From Actinobacillus porcitonsillarum (GTDB taxonomy: Bacteria > Pseudomonadota > Gammaproteobacteria > Enterobacterales > Pasteurellaceae), in contig NZ_CP029206.1 in the NCBI RefSeq assembly GCF_003101015.1, forward strand, positions 1,933,001-1,997,000: a DNA stretch of 64,000 nucleotides. Reading direction: 5' to 3'. A program made the position numbers and the translations under genes. Positions 17,472-27,829 of this stretch are shown here, piece by piece. Positions within the stretch are counted from its first letter, which is position 1; each line of letters begins with the position of its first letter. Under the pieces are notes generated by a model, which was given only the letters and a program-made list of their open reading frames with translations, was not told where the DNA came from and searched no databases.

Positions 17472-18953
17472 ATGTCTAAATTTTCTAAAACATTACTTGC
17501 AACAACGATTACTTTCGTTGCTGGTGGTGTAAATGCGGCAGCATTCCAATTAGCTGAAGTTTCAACCTCTGGTTTAGGTATGGCATATGCTGGTAATGCA
17601 GCCGTTGCGGATAACGCTTCTGTGGTTGCAACAAACCCAGCACTGATGACTAAATTTAAACGTGCTGAACTTTCTGCTGGTGGTGTATTAATTGATACAG
17701 ATCTTCATGTAAAAGGCACAACGGCTTTAGGAAATAGCGCAAATCAAAATAACATCGTACCGACATCATTAATCCCAAATGCTTATTTCGTTACACCAAT
17801 CACGGATAAATTTGCATTAGGTGTAGGCTATAACGTAAATTATGGTCTTAAATCTGAGTATTCAAATGATTTTAACGCTGGCACGATGGGCGGAAAAACA
17901 GAGCTTGCTGCACACAACTTTAATTTAAGTGGTGCTTATGATCTTGGCTATGGTTTTAGCTTTGGTGCGGGTGTTAATGCCATTTACTCAAAAGCAGAAG
18001 TTCGCCGTACATTGGGTGATCAAGTAAATAATCCAGCTGTTCAAGCAGGTGTTGCTCGTGCAAATGCTGGTGCGATGCTTTTAGAGCGCCTTCCAAATCA
18101 ATCAATGACACTCACACAATTAGTTGCAGCAATCCCAGCTAGTCCTGCATTACAAGCTATTGCAGCACAAAATCCAACTGCTGTTGCAGCATTGCAAGGA
18201 TTGGCAACTCGCTCACCTAATGCAACAGTAGGACAAACAGCAAGCCTATTACGAGCTACTGCAAATACACTTTCAAATAAAGAAACCGAAGTTTCTCGTA
18301 TCAAAGGCGATGAGTGGTCTTTCGGTTGGAATGCAGGTTTAACATATGAACTTAACGAAAATCATCGTTGGGGCTTAGCATACCATTCAGCCATTGACGT
18401 GAAATTTAAAGGGAAATATCGCAATGCCCTTGTTAATGATCTTGGTTCAATCATTGCCACAAACGGTGTAGAAAAAGATGGTAAATTAACGCTAAATCTG
18501 CCGGCTTACTGGGAATTATCAGGTTATCATAAGCTAACCGATCGTTTTGCTGTGCAATATAGCTGGAAACGTACCGAATGGTCTCGTTTAAAACAACTTG
18601 ATGCTTACAGTTTAGATGATCAATATCATTACTTCCATAAAGCAGAGAACTTCCGTGATTCTAACCGCTATGCATTAGGAGTATCTTATGATGCAACAGA
18701 AGATTTAACGCTTCGTGCAGGTATGGCATATGACCGCAGTGCGAGTGTAAGAAGTCCATCAATTTCGATCCCAGATACTAACCGTGTATGGTATTCAGCA
18801 GGAGCGACCTACCGCTTTACTCCTGATCTTTCCGTTGATGGTGGCTTCTCATTCTTACGAGGTACAAGCTTTAGCTTCAACGAAGATGGCGCAGCATTTA
18901 AAACAAAAGCTCGTGGTTATCTCTATGGTTTAAATCTTAATTATAAATTCTAA
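17472..18953 (+). CDS. fadL: FadL-family outer-membrane long-chain fatty acid transporter
   Basis: A 493-residue outer-membrane barrel for uptake of fatty acids or other hydrophobics. The signal peptide ends near GGVNAAAFQLAE; the mature N-terminus (QLAEVSTSGLGMAYAGNAAV) is the FadL hatch signature with NPA (ATNPALM) following. The C-terminus SISIPDTNRVWYSAGATYRF and final Phe are typical. It is longer than usual. Residues ~175-270 are an alanine-rich, helix-prone insert (GVARANAGAMLLERLPNQS and so on) where E. coli FadL has a much shorter segment. A 13-bp terminator follows. It stands alone between iscR (divergent) and ogt. Confidence 0.9.
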   Translation: MSKFSKTLLATTITFVAGGVNAAAFQLAEVSTSGLGMAYAGNAAVADNASVVATNPALMTKFKRAELSAGGVLIDTDLHVKGTTALGNSANQNNIVPTSLIPNAYFVTPITDKFALGVGYNVNYGLKSEYSNDFNAGTMGGKTELAAHNFNLSGAYDLGYGFSFGAGVNAIYSKAEVRRTLGDQVNNPAVQAGVARANAGAMLLERLPNQSMTLTQLVAAIPASPALQAIAAQNPTAVAALQGLATRSPNATVGQTASLLRATANTLSNKETEVSRIKGDEWSFGWNAGLTYELNENHRWGLAYHSAIDVKFKGKYRNALVNDLGSIIATNGVEKDGKLTLNLPAYWELSGYHKLTDRFAVQYSWKRTEWSRLKQLDAYSLDDQYHYFHKAENFRDSNRYALGVSYDATEDLTLRAGMAYDRSASVRSPSISIPDTNRVWYSAGATYRFTPDLSVDGGFSFLRGTSFSFNEDGAAFKTKARGYLYGLNLNYKF

Positions 18954-18975
18954 CCATAATGCGTGAATAAAATTT

Positions 18976-19008
18976 AAAAGGCGTGTAAACTTAGCTTACA
19001 CGCCTTTT
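18976..19008 (+). terminator. Strong terminator after fadL
   Basis: AAAAGGCGTGTAA (18976-18988) pairs with TTACACGCCTTTT (18996-19008) with a 7-base loop, followed by GATTTT. Confidence 0.85.
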
Positions 19009-19023
19009 GATTTTAATGAATGT

Positions 19024-19578
19024 ATGAAACCAACAATTTATTACCATTATTACCAAAGCCCAGTCGGGCGCTTATTATTACTTGCTCAAGAGTGTGGACT
19101 TATCTATATTGAATTTGAACAAGAACAACAAACCACAGATATCTCATCTTTTACCAAAGCGACACCGACAAGCGGTCAAGTTTATAAAATTTTTTGCAAA
19201 ACAATCGAAATTTTAGACCGCTATTTTGCAGCCGAGCCTATAGATTTTTCTCAATTAGATTTTCTCGCTCCTCAAGGTACCGAATTTCAACAAGCGGTTT
19301 GGCATATTCTTCGAACCATTTCTTACGGAAAAACAACGAGCTATGGCGAAATTGCCCATCAGCTCGGTAAACCAAATGCCATGCGTGCCGTTGGGGGTGC
19401 CGTTGGGCGTAACCCTATTTCCATTTTGATACCTTGCCATCGTGTTTTGGGTAAAAATAGTGCTTTAACGGGCTTTGGTGGAGGATTACCAAACAAAAGA
19501 TATTTACTTCAATTAGAAGGCATCCCATATCAAGATAAAGGGATTGAGTTTGTAACCCCAAAAACAAAAAAATGGTAA
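19024..19578 (+). CDS. ogt: Methylated-DNA--protein-cysteine methyltransferase
   Basis: A suicide repair protein that takes the methyl group from O6-methylguanine or O4-methylthymine in DNA, 184 residues. The acceptor Cys is C138 in ILIPCHRVLG. The helix-turn-helix with the arginine finger (GKPNAMRAVGGAVGRNP) precedes it. No Ada N-terminal domain is present, hence Ogt. The gene carries two uptake signals in its coding sequence (near 19168 and 19285). It converges on arcB with a shared terminator. Confidence 0.92.
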   Translation: MKPTIYYHYYQSPVGRLLLLAQECGLIYIEFEQEQQTTDISSFTKATPTSGQVYKIFCKTIEILDRYFAAEPIDFSQLDFLAPQGTEFQQAVWHILRTISYGKTTSYGEIAHQLGKPNAMRAVGGAVGRNPISILIPCHRVLGKNSALTGFGGGLPNKRYLLQLEGIPYQDKGIEFVTPKTKKW

Positions 19579-19587
19579 AACAGTAAG

Positions 19588-19607
19588 TGGGCGGATTATT
19601 CCGCCCA
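19588..19607. terminator. Bidirectional terminator shared by ogt and arcB
   Basis: TGGGCGG-ATTATT-CCGCCCA, with a T-run after it on the plus strand (ATATTTTTTG). The arcB stop codon (19596-19598) lies in the loop, so it serves mainly ogt. Confidence 0.75.
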
Positions 19608-21446
19608 TATTTTTTGTAGTCCCTCTAAATCAGATTGCCAAAGTTCGACCATTTGTTCTACCCAAAAGGCGATATGTTCTGTCCATTCTGTTCCATTATC
19701 TGTTTGCGCGAGTTGTGCTATCTCTTGCAAGCGTTTTAACCCAACCGAAGCAAAAGCACCTTTCATTTTGTGAGCTTGAGTCGCTAAAATTTGTCTGTAT
19801 TCAGGCGAATCATCTATTTTCCATTGCTGAAAAGCGTGCTGTAATTCAGCAATATATTCTGGCATTAGCTTTTCAAATAAAGCGAGGTTTGCCTGAACGC
19901 CTGATTTTCCCAGTACATTTACCAATTCATCTAACATTGGCTTATTATAAATTTTTTCATCAAGTTGAATGATCCCTTCAAGCGGTTGTTTTTCTGATTT
20001 ATTTAACAAAAATACTTCGCCAAAATGTTCATTTAAACAATTAGCCAAGGCTTCTAATGAAAGCGGTTTACGCAACACATCATCCATTCCTTGAGATTGG
20101 TATTCTGATTTGGTTTGCATTATATTTGCCGTTAAAGCCACCATTAAAGGTAAATAATCAATTTCTTCATTTTCGTAGCGGCGGCGAAGCTCTTGGGCAA
20201 TTAATGTGCCAGTTGTATCGGGTAATTGAATATCCAATAAAATGAGATCGTAGCTATGTTGCTCAAATTGGCGATAGGCTTCTGCCCCACTCATCGCCAC
20301 ATCTATTTCACAACCAAATTTTTCTAGCATAGCTTTCGCGACAATAACATTGACTTCAACATCCTCCACAAGCAATACCTTAAGCCCTAAATTTTGGACT
20401 TGAATATCTTGTTCTGCGTGAGTCGCTTCAGCTTGAATAGTTAGTGTAAACGTGGCGCCCTGTCCTAATTGGCTCTCTACAGTTAAATCGCCCCCCATCA
20501 ACTGAGCAATATGTTTTGATACGGCTAAACCTATACCGCTTCCTTGAGCCTTATTACCATCAGAACGTTCTGATTGATAAAACATATTAAAAATTTTATC
20601 TTGCTCTTCTTTAGCAATACCAATACCAGAATCAATTACAATAAATTGAAAACAAGAAGGCGATAGTTGATTAATTTTTAAAGTAACATCCCCTTTTTCT
20701 GGGGTAAATTTAACCGCATTACTTAATAAATTCCAAATGACTTGGCTCAAACGAGCATTATCTACATTGATATAATGTGGAAGTTGTTTGGCATATTCTA
20801 AGTGAAATTTAATCTCTTTTTTGCCTGCCATTAAATTGGCAAAATGATTGATATCATTGATTAGCTGAATAAACTCAACAGGTTTATTAAATAACTCAAT
20901 TCTTTTGCTATCAATTTTTTCTAAATCAATAATATCGCTAAAAATATGACCTAAAGATACGGCACTGATATTAATTGTTTTTAAGTATTCACGTTGCTTG
21001 GGGGCAAGTTCGCCCTCTAATAAAATACGGCTTAACCCGATAATCCCATTTAACGGCGTACGCAATTCATGGCTAATTGTTGCCATTAACTTGGTTTTAT
21101 CTTGGCTATTCTTTTCCAAACGTTTATTTAAAATAAAATCTTGTTCTCGAAGAGTACCTAATTCATAAATACTCTGTTCAAGTTTTACTCTTGATTTTTC
21201 GAGCTTTTCTACAATCACATTAAAGAAATAGATTACAAAAGGAGCAGAAATAAGCCCAAATAAAACAGAGCGTAAAATATCATGGACGAGAACTCTGCCT
21301 AAAAATAAATAATCTAAAAAAATTTGGACAATAATTGCAAATATACATAACACAACAAAGCCCAGAATTGCCGATTTTGTTTTTCCTAATTTAATGACCC
21401 AGTTTACATAATTTTCGGTACATTTTTTAAAGAGATTCATCTGCAT
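19596..21446 (-). CDS. arcB: Anaerobic-response hybrid sensor kinase ArcB
   Basis: A tripartite hybrid histidine kinase that senses quinone redox state and phosphorylates ArcA, 616 residues. Two membrane helices (about 25-45 and 55-78) flank a very short periplasmic loop. The kinase domain has the phospho-accepting H126 in ATISHELRTPLNG, with N, G1 (DSGIGIA) and G2 (GSGIGLAVSK) boxes. The receiver carries Asp in DLILLDIQLPD, and the HPt domain has His in QAHKMKGAFASVG. The PAS domain of E. coli ArcB is absent, as is usual in Pasteurellaceae. Start could be Met1 or Met3. Confidence 0.94.
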   Translation of the reverse strand: MQMNLFKKCTENYVNWVIKLGKTKSAILGFVVLCIFAIIVQIFLDYLFLGRVLVHDILRSVLFGLISAPFVIYFFNVIVEKLEKSRVKLEQSIYELGTLREQDFILNKRLEKNSQDKTKLMATISHELRTPLNGIIGLSRILLEGELAPKQREYLKTINISAVSLGHIFSDIIDLEKIDSKRIELFNKPVEFIQLINDINHFANLMAGKKEIKFHLEYAKQLPHYINVDNARLSQVIWNLLSNAVKFTPEKGDVTLKINQLSPSCFQFIVIDSGIGIAKEEQDKIFNMFYQSERSDGNKAQGSGIGLAVSKHIAQLMGGDLTVESQLGQGATFTLTIQAEATHAEQDIQVQNLGLKVLLVEDVEVNVIVAKAMLEKFGCEIDVAMSGAEAYRQFEQHSYDLILLDIQLPDTTGTLIAQELRRRYENEEIDYLPLMVALTANIMQTKSEYQSQGMDDVLRKPLSLEALANCLNEHFGEVFLLNKSEKQPLEGIIQLDEKIYNKPMLDELVNVLGKSGVQANLALFEKLMPEYIAELQHAFQQWKIDDSPEYRQILATQAHKMKGAFASVGLKRLQEIAQLAQTDNGTEWTEHIAFWVEQMVELWQSDLEGLQKIWAE

Positions 21447-21515
21447 AGATAGAAGAAGTTTAAAGGTAGGTAAATAAAATTATAAAGATTTCTGATGATT
21501 CCTCAAGCCGTAAAA

Positions 21516-21537
21516 AGCCCAAGTCGAAACTTGGGCT
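21516..21537 (-). terminator. Terminator after the EamA-family gene
   Basis: AGCCCAAGT-CGAA-ACTTGGGCT; on the minus strand it ends in TTTTTACGG. It lies between the DMT transporter stop and the arcB start and so isolates arcB. Confidence 0.8.
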
Positions 21538-21550
21538 GAAATAAAAAGCA

Positions 21551-22420
21551 TTAAGCGAAAAGTTTTTCTGCATAGAGTAACACAATGGCAATAAGACCTA
21601 ATAAAATCCCCACACCATTGAGTTTACTGATTTTTTCTTTAAAGACTAACGCTCCTGTTAAAGCCCCTAAACAAATTACCCCTAAGTCCATACCGGCAAA
21701 AACAATCGTTGGGCTATCACTAAAATGCTGATGAGCTTTGATATAAAAGAGAATATTAAAGAAGTTTAATACACCTAATAAAATACCGCCAAAGAAACTC
21801 GGTACAGTCCATTGAGTACGTTTAATCATCAAATAACTAAACATAATCGCACAAGCTAACACAAAAGAAATAAAGAGCGTTGTTGGGAAAGCGCCCCCCA
21901 TTTTAGCAATCTGTTTAAACAAAATACCTGTTGTACCATACCCCAACCAAACAAGTGCTAAGAAAAGCATACCCTTTCCTGCATTACCCATTTCGTTAGT
22001 TGGCTTAGAAAGCAAACAGAAAAGTGCAAGAAATGCCACGATTACGCCAACAATACGTAAATCACTTAAGGTTTCGTTAAATAAAAAGACGGCAGCAATA
22101 ATTTGTAGGAATAACGCTAATCGCTGTGCCGCGTCTGCCCTAACGATCCCGGCATACTCCACCGCTCTCGACATAAAAATAAAGACGGTTGGCAATAAAA
22201 TCCCCATTGCCAGAAAAATAGGCTGTGCCTCGCTTTGAATAAAAAAGTCTGTAAAACCTAGCCCTTTAAAATCGGGTTTAAGTAAGAAATAACATAATCC
22301 AATTGCTGTAATATAATTAAATGCAATCGCCTGTTCGATCACAATATTTTTAGCCCGTGCAACTTTAAGTAAGACCGAGACCGATACGCTACATAAAATC
22401 GCAAGAATAAGAAATGTCAT
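21551..22420 (-). CDS. EamA/DMT-family membrane transporter
   Basis: A 289-residue inner-membrane protein with about ten hydrophobic segments in two EamA repeats. The first repeat (FNYITAIGLCYFLL to FLALFCLLSKPT) and the second (MLFLALVWLGYGTTGILFKQ to GLIAIVLLYAEKLFA) are separated near residue 145. DMT transporters export or import small metabolites, and the substrate cannot be assigned. It is a single-gene unit closed by a terminator. Confidence 0.8.
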   Translation of the reverse strand: MTFLILAILCSVSVSVLLKVARAKNIVIEQAIAFNYITAIGLCYFLLKPDFKGLGFTDFFIQSEAQPIFLAMGILLPTVFIFMSRAVEYAGIVRADAAQRLALFLQIIAAVFLFNETLSDLRIVGVIVAFLALFCLLSKPTNEMGNAGKGMLFLALVWLGYGTTGILFKQIAKMGGAFPTTLFISFVLACAIMFSYLMIKRTQWTVPSFFGGILLGVLNFFNILFYIKAHQHFSDSPTIVFAGMDLGVICLGALTGALVFKEKISKLNGVGILLGLIAIVLLYAEKLFA

Positions 22421-22552
22421 GCTTGAAAATCTCCTTTTTTGAAATGAAATAAAATGGCGTGTATTTTAACGATTTTTACCGAATAGAATAGAGCTCAAGC
22501 GGTCGGATCTCTGCAAAATTCTGCAAAAAAACGACCGCTTGAAAAATGGTTT

Positions 22553-23092
22553 TTATCTTTCAAATAATCTTCTTTCCAAACTTTCTGGTTGCTCTACCAA
22601 AATAAGAATAGAAGCATCACCGCCCCATTCTCTCGGAGCTTGATGAAGGGCGATGACTTTAGGGTGCTGAACTAACCAGCGAGGAATTTGATCTTTTAAT
22701 GTTCGAGTCCCAAATCCCGTCATAATACTTGCGCAATACACTCGCTCTCTTTCACAGGCTAAAATTAAAGCTGCCAATTCCCGTTTGGCTTGCTCACGCG
22801 TTAAACCATGTAAGTCTAAAAAAAGTTCGGGTTGGAAATCGCCACGTCGTAATTGTTTTAAAATATAGGGGTCAATATCTTCACGCAGATACTTAATTTT
22901 TTCATTTTCTTCTTTTAACAACGGCTCGTATTCGTCTGAAAAGAAAAATTCTGTATCCTTTTGTTCCTGCATTTCTCGTAATTCACTTACCTTTTTACGT
23001 GGTGCCGTTTTAGGAATAAAAGTATCTTGCTTTATTTTCTTTGTGCCTTTAATTGCTTCATGAAACAAGGCTAAATCATCATTTTCTAACAT
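22553..23092 (-). CDS. smrB: SmrB ribosome-rescue endonuclease (Smr domain)
   Basis: A 179-residue protein with an N-terminal charged, probably disordered half and a C-terminal Smr domain from about residue 92. The Smr motifs LDLHGLTREQAKRELAALI, MTGFGTRTLKDQIPRWL and QAPREWGGDASILIL are intact. SmrB cleaves mRNA at collided ribosomes. The divergent neighbour prmB also serves the ribosome; smrB-prmB adjacency is common in gammaproteobacteria and supports the call. A pair of uptake signals with a potential hairpin lies just downstream (about 22495-22545). Confidence 0.92.
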   Translation of the reverse strand: MLENDDLALFHEAIKGTKKIKQDTFIPKTAPRKKVSELREMQEQKDTEFFFSDEYEPLLKEENEKIKYLREDIDPYILKQLRRGDFQPELFLDLHGLTREQAKRELAALILACERERVYCASIMTGFGTRTLKDQIPRWLVQHPKVIALHQAPREWGGDASILILVEQPESLERRLFER

Positions 23093-23192
23093 TCTGCTCT
23101 CCTTAGATTTCGTTATTTTAACATAATAAAAAGGGTTGATACATCACAGCCAAAAAGCGATAATGCGGCAAATTTTAGTGAAAGGAATACTT

Positions 23193-24140
23193 ATGTATCA
23201 ACATAATTTAGAACTCCTTGGGGAAATTTCAGCCTCAAGTGCTTTAAGCGATTTAAAAACCATTCAAGATATGATGCGTTGGGCATATAGCTATTTTAAT
23301 GCTTCTGATCTTTATTACGGCCATGGCTACGACAATGCTTGGGATGAAGCGCAGCAACTTGTTCTCAATGCGTTATATCTACCTGCTGATGTGCCTGAAG
23401 TAATGTATCAATCTCGCCTAACTGATGTAGAAAAAACACGTGTTTTTCATTTTATTCAAGAGCGCTTAGGTTCTCGTAAGCCGGTTGCTTATTTAACGAA
23501 TTCCTCTTGGTTCTGCGGTTTGGAATTCTATGTTGATGAGCGTGTTATTGTTCCTCGCTCTCCAATTGGTGAACTGATTAGCCATCAGTTTAACGGGCTT
23601 ATTCCAACATCGCCTAAACGTATTTTAGATATGTGTACAGGGAGTGGCTGCATTGCTATCGCTTGTGCCGTTGCGTTTCCTGAAGCAGAGGTTGATGCCG
23701 TAGATTTATCTTTAGATGCATTAGATGTGGCGCAAATCAACATCGAACGTCATCAACTTTCTCATCGTGTATTCCCGATTAGCTCGGATCTGTTTAACGA
23801 TATTCCTCAAGATAAATATGATTTAATTGTGACGAATCCGCCTTATGTCGATCAGGAAGATTTAGATGATATGCCAGAAGAATTCCACTTTGAGCCGGAA
23901 TTAGCATTAGGTTCTGGTGAAGATGGCTTAAATATCACGAAACGTATTTTAGCCCAAGCGGCAGATTATTTATCCGATAATGGCGTCTTAGTTTGTGAAG
24001 TGGGTAATAGTATGGTTCACTTAATGGAACAATACCCGTCTGTACCATTCAATTGGATTGAATTCCAAAATGGCGGCTTAGGTGTATTCAGTTTAACCAA
24101 AGCCCAATTGCTTCAATATCGAGATCTATTTATGGCATAA
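23193..24140 (+). CDS. prmB: Ribosomal protein L3 N5-glutamine methyltransferase
   Basis: An AdoMet-dependent methyltransferase that modifies a glutamine of L3 during 50S assembly. ATG at 23193 ([12 protein letters not shown]) with GAAAGGAA in front is preferred over the upstream start at 23136, giving 315 residues. An AdoMet loop ([16 protein letters not shown], about 135) and the NPPY catalytic motif ([14 protein letters not shown]) are present. It is closed by an uptake-signal dyad shared with greA. Confidence 0.94.
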   Translation: MYQHNLELLGEISASSALSDLKTIQDMMRWAYSYFNASDLYYGHGYDNAWDEAQQLVLNALYLPADVPEVMYQSRLTDVEKTRVFHFIQERLGSRKPVAYLTNSSWFCGLEFYVDERVIVPRSPIGELISHQFNGLIPTSPKRILDMCTGSGCIAIACAVAFPEAEVDAVDLSLDALDVAQINIERHQLSHRVFPISSDLFNDIPQDKYDLIVTNPPYVDQEDLDDMPEEFHFEPELALGSGEDGLNITKRILAQAADYLSDNGVLVCEVGNSMVHLMEQYPSVPFNWIEFQNGGLGVFSLTKAQLLQYRDLFMA

Positions 24141-24144
24141 AAGT

Positions 24145-24181
24145 ACAAGCGGTAAAATTTTCTTTAAATTTTACCGCTTGT
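24145..24181. terminator. Uptake-signal dyad terminator between prmB and greA
   Basis: ACAAGCGGTAAAATT (24145-24159) pairs with AATTTTACCGCTTGT (24167-24181), followed by TTTTCTATTTT. The genes converge here, so it can act both ways. Confidence 0.8.
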
Positions 24182-24200
24182 TTTCTATTTTCGTTACGTC

Positions 24201-24677
24201 TTAGAGATATTCAACATCCACAATATCAAATTCAACTTTACCGCCTGGTGTCGTAATTGATACCGAGTCGTCTACTTCTTTTCCGACCAAACCGCGAGCA
24301 ATCGGGGAATTCACTGAAATAAGCCCTTCTTTGATGTTCGCCTCATCATCACCAACAATACGGTAAGTCACTTCTTCATCTGTATCCACGTTTACTAAGC
24401 TCACCGTTGCACCAAAAATCACTTTACCGTTATTTTGCATTTTTGTGACATCGATAATTTGTGCATTGGCTAATTTACCTTCGATCTCTTGAATACGCCC
24501 TTCACAGAAACCTTGTTGTTCACGTGCGGCATGATATTCTGCATTTTCTTTTAAATCGCCGTGTTCACGCGCTTCTGCAATAGCATCAATGATTTGTGGT
24601 CGGCGCACATTTTTTAAAAAATCTAATTCTTCACGTAGTAATTCTGCACCACGCACTGTCATTGGGATTTGTTTCAT
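24201..24677 (-). CDS. greA: Transcription elongation factor GreA
   Basis: A 158-residue secondary-channel factor that makes backtracked RNA polymerase cleave its transcript. The coiled coil holds the acidic tip ([22 protein letters not shown], residues ~37-58) and the C-terminal FKBP-like domain shows [13 protein letters not shown]. Start ATG 24677 with AGGATAA ahead. Confidence 0.96.
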   Translation of the reverse strand: MKQIPMTVRGAELLREELDFLKNVRRPQIIDAIAEAREHGDLKENAEYHAAREQQGFCEGRIQEIEGKLANAQIIDVTKMQNNGKVIFGATVSLVNVDTDEEVTYRIVGDDEANIKEGLISVNSPIARGLVGKEVDDSVSITTPGGKVEFDIVDVEYL

Positions 24678-24798
24678 TAGTTATCCTCTAAAATACTTTA
24701 CCAAATTCATGGTTTACAAATTTGTCGTTTACGAACAGAAATGAAAGGGCTATTATTCAATTTCTAATAAAAAATATCAATAGATTAAATACATAACT

Positions 24799-26238
24799 AT
24801 GTTCTTTAAATTCTCACGTTTTCTAAAAAACGGCATTCTTCTCGGTTTATGTTATAGCACTTATAGCGTTGCTGAAATCAATACAACTCAGTTGCTTAGC
24901 TATCTACCATCTGGTACTTCAGCAACCTTTATCGCTAAAAACCTCGACACGAATCAGATTATTACCCAACATCAAAGTGATATTTTTATGTTGCCTGCCA
25001 GTACGCAAAAAGTCTTTACCGCTTTAGCCGCAAAACTTGCTCTACCGCAGGATTTTCGTTTCCAAACTGCTTTACTGACCAATGGAAAAGTTGAAAATAA
25101 TGTCTTAAAAGGCGATTTAATTGTGAAATTTACAGGCGATCCCGATTTAACAAGCGGTCAGTTTTACCAACTTTTTAGCGAATTAAAGAAACAAGGTATT
25201 CAAAAAATTGAGGGGAATTTGATTTTAGATACTTCGGTTTTTGCTAGCCATGATAAAGCCTCAGGTTGGATTTGGAACGATTTAACCATGTGCTTTAATG
25301 CTCCGCCTGCAGCAATCAATATCGATCATAATTGCTTTTATGTCAATTTAAATGCAGATCAACCTGTTGGCGATTATGCCAAAGTAGATGTGCCTTCCGC
25401 TTATCCTGTTCAGGTTTTTAGCTCAGCATATATTGTCAGCAAAGAAGATTCCCCTTATTGCCAACTTGATGTGGTAGCACATGATAATAACCGCTATCAA
25501 GTAAAAGGTTGTATGGCGCGTCAGCCCACGCCATTTGGTTTAAGTTTTTCGGTTCAAGATCCGACAAGTTATGGTGCAAGCATCAGTTTAGCCAATCTCA
25601 AAAAATTGGCAATAACCTTTGATGGGCAGGTAAAAGAAGCCCCTAATCCGCAAAAAGGCACTCTGCTCGCAGAACATTTTTCAAAACCCCTCCCCGATTT
25701 ACTCAAAAAAATGATGAAAAAATCGGATAACCAAATTGCCGATGCCCTTTTTAGAACGGTCGCTTATCATCAGCAAAACCGCCCTGCTTCATTCCAATTG
25801 GCAAGCCATGTTGTTCGTCATTTATTAAACACAAAAGCGAATATGACCTTCAATAACAGCATTATTGCAGATGGTTCGGGGCTTTCTCGACATAATCAGG
25901 TTAGCGCAGAAACCATGCTTCAAGCTCTTGAATATATTGCCAAAAATGAAGACAGCTTACAGTTGTTAGAAGCCTTCCCGATTGCCGGTGTTGATGGCAC
26001 CATTTCTGGCAGAGGCTCTATGATCAACGAACCGTTAGTCAAAAATATCATTGCCAAAACGGGATCTTTAAAAGGCGTTTATAATCTTGCCGGTTTTATG
26101 AGAAATGCGAAAGGCGAAAGAATTGCCTTCGTTCAATTCATTAACGGCTATTCTACGGGCGATTTAGAGAGTAAAACCAAACGAGCGCCGTTGGTTAATT
26201 TTGAACACAATCTTTTTATGGCTCTTTACCAAGAATAA
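24799..26238 (+). CDS. dacB: D-alanyl-D-alanine carboxypeptidase/endopeptidase (PBP4)
   Basis: A periplasmic class C penicillin-binding protein that trims and cuts peptidoglycan cross-links, 479 residues. A signal peptide covers about residues 1-26. The SxxK motif is in LPASTQKVFTAL (about 66), SDN in KKSDNQIADALF, and KTG in AKTGSLKGVYNLAG. The large insertion between the first two motifs is typical of PBP4. An uptake signal is embedded near 25150. Confidence 0.94.
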   Translation: MFFKFSRFLKNGILLGLCYSTYSVAEINTTQLLSYLPSGTSATFIAKNLDTNQIITQHQSDIFMLPASTQKVFTALAAKLALPQDFRFQTALLTNGKVENNVLKGDLIVKFTGDPDLTSGQFYQLFSELKKQGIQKIEGNLILDTSVFASHDKASGWIWNDLTMCFNAPPAAINIDHNCFYVNLNADQPVGDYAKVDVPSAYPVQVFSSAYIVSKEDSPYCQLDVVAHDNNRYQVKGCMARQPTPFGLSFSVQDPTSYGASISLANLKKLAITFDGQVKEAPNPQKGTLLAEHFSKPLPDLLKKMMKKSDNQIADALFRTVAYHQQNRPASFQLASHVVRHLLNTKANMTFNNSIIADGSGLSRHNQVSAETMLQALEYIAKNEDSLQLLEAFPIAGVDGTISGRGSMINEPLVKNIIAKTGSLKGVYNLAGFMRNAKGERIAFVQFINGYSTGDLESKTKRAPLVNFEHNLFMALYQE

Positions 26239-26373
26239 TTACCTCTAAGGAGGTAATCTCATTGTGATAAATCAAATCAATCTCTACAATTATTTGCAGC
26301 CTTATAATCGATTCGCTAGAATGCGGTAGATTTTATTTTTGATTACTGTATCTGTTTAATTTGTGAGACTTGA

Positions 26374-27681
26374 ATGACCATTCTAGCTTTAGGCATTAAC
26401 CATAAAACCGCATCTGTTGGATTAAGAGGAAAAGTTGCATTTGACGATCAAAAACGTCAGCTTGCTCTTAGCCAAATTCAGCAACAAGATTTAGCGGAAA
26501 GCGTGGTCATTCTCTCTACCTGTAACCGAACAGAACTTTACTTTCATCAACCTAATATCACACCTCGAGAAGAAGAGGCAGATAACCTTGAATGGCGAGA
26601 AAAATGTTTTAATTGGTTTGCAAATATTCATCAGCTTGATCACGATGAATTACGTGAATGTATTTATTTTAAACAAAATATGGAAGCCGCTCGCCATCTT
26701 ATGAAAGTAGCTTGTGGGTTAGACTCACTTATTTTGGGTGAACCGCAAATTTTAGGGCAGGTAAAACAAGCTTATCACGATAGCGAGCATTTTTATCAAA
26801 AACAACATATCGGTATTTCCAGCAAGCTTTCTCGATTATTTCAACGTACCTTTTCTACCGCTAAACGCGTTCGTTCTGAAACGGAAATAGGCTCGAGTGC
26901 GGTCTCGGTTGCTTATGCAGCTTGTGGTCTTGCCCGCCAAATTTTTGATGACTTCGGTAAACTTCGTTTTCTCTTAGTCGGCGCAGGCGAAACCATTGAA
27001 TTGGTGGCACGTTATCTAATTCAGCATGGCGCAAAAAATATCATGATTGCGAACCGAACGCATATCCGAGCGGAAATGTTAGCCGAAAAGCTTAATGTTC
27101 CAATGCAAATTCTTTCTCTCAGTGCATTACAAGTCGGGCTAAATCAAGCAGATGTTGTGATTAGCTCTACGGGTAGTCCTGATACATTGATTAGTAAAGA
27201 GATGGTAAGAGAAGCTCAAAAACAACGACAATTTGATCCAATGCTATTAGTTGATATTGCCGTACCTCGAGATATTGATGAAAATGCCGGCGATATTGAT
27301 GGCGTTTATTCTTATAGCGTTGATGATCTGCAAAACATTATCCAACGCAATCTTGCCCAACGCCAACAAGCAGCGGAACAAGCGGAAATGATTGTGGATG
27401 AAGAATGTAAGGCTTTCTTTGAATGGTTAAAACAACAGCAATCCAGTGATTTAATCAAACGCTACCGCCAAGATGCAGAAGCGATCCGCCAAGAATTACT
27501 CACAAAAGCAATGCAAGCTATCCATAGTGGGCAAGATAGTGAAAAAATATTAAATGAATTAAGTTATAAACTCACTAACAGTTTATTACATATTCCGACT
27601 CAAGCGCTTCAATCTATGGCAAAAGAAGGCAACTCTAAAGGCTTACAAAGTTTTTCTCAAGCACTTAAAGCAGAACAATAA
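26374..27681 (+). CDS. hemA: Glutamyl-tRNA reductase
   Basis: First committed step of C5 heme synthesis: reduces Glu-tRNA to glutamate-1-semialdehyde, using NADPH. It has 435 residues; catalytic C50 lies in [11 protein letters not shown]. The [15 protein letters not shown] motif and the NADPH-binding segment [13 protein letters not shown] are intact. The C-terminal dimerisation helices end the protein. Downstream is an uptake-signal dyad terminator. Confidence 0.96.
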   Translation: MTILALGINHKTASVGLRGKVAFDDQKRQLALSQIQQQDLAESVVILSTCNRTELYFHQPNITPREEEADNLEWREKCFNWFANIHQLDHDELRECIYFKQNMEAARHLMKVACGLDSLILGEPQILGQVKQAYHDSEHFYQKQHIGISSKLSRLFQRTFSTAKRVRSETEIGSSAVSVAYAACGLARQIFDDFGKLRFLLVGAGETIELVARYLIQHGAKNIMIANRTHIRAEMLAEKLNVPMQILSLSALQVGLNQADVVISSTGSPDTLISKEMVREAQKQRQFDPMLLVDIAVPRDIDENAGDIDGVYSYSVDDLQNIIQRNLAQRQQAAEQAEMIVDEECKAFFEWLKQQQSSDLIKRYRQDAEAIRQELLTKAMQAIHSGQDSEKILNELSYKLTNSLLHIPTQALQSMAKEGNSKGLQSFSQALKAEQ

Positions 27682-27688
27682 ATATCTC

Positions 27689-27732
27689 AAGCGGTCGATT
27701 TCTGGTAAATTTTTACAGAAAATCGACCGCTT
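27689..27732 (+). terminator. Uptake-signal dyad terminator after hemA
   Basis: AAGCGGTCGATTT (27689-27701) pairs with AAATCGACCGCTT (27720-27732), followed by TTCC. It combines two opposed uptake signals. Confidence 0.7.
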
Positions 27733-27829
27733 TTCCGATCATATTTCCGATCTTATCTTGATTTAGTATATAATATATCAATTTTGCAATACGCAAGAAC
27801 CCTATTGATAAGAAAGGAATAATATACCT

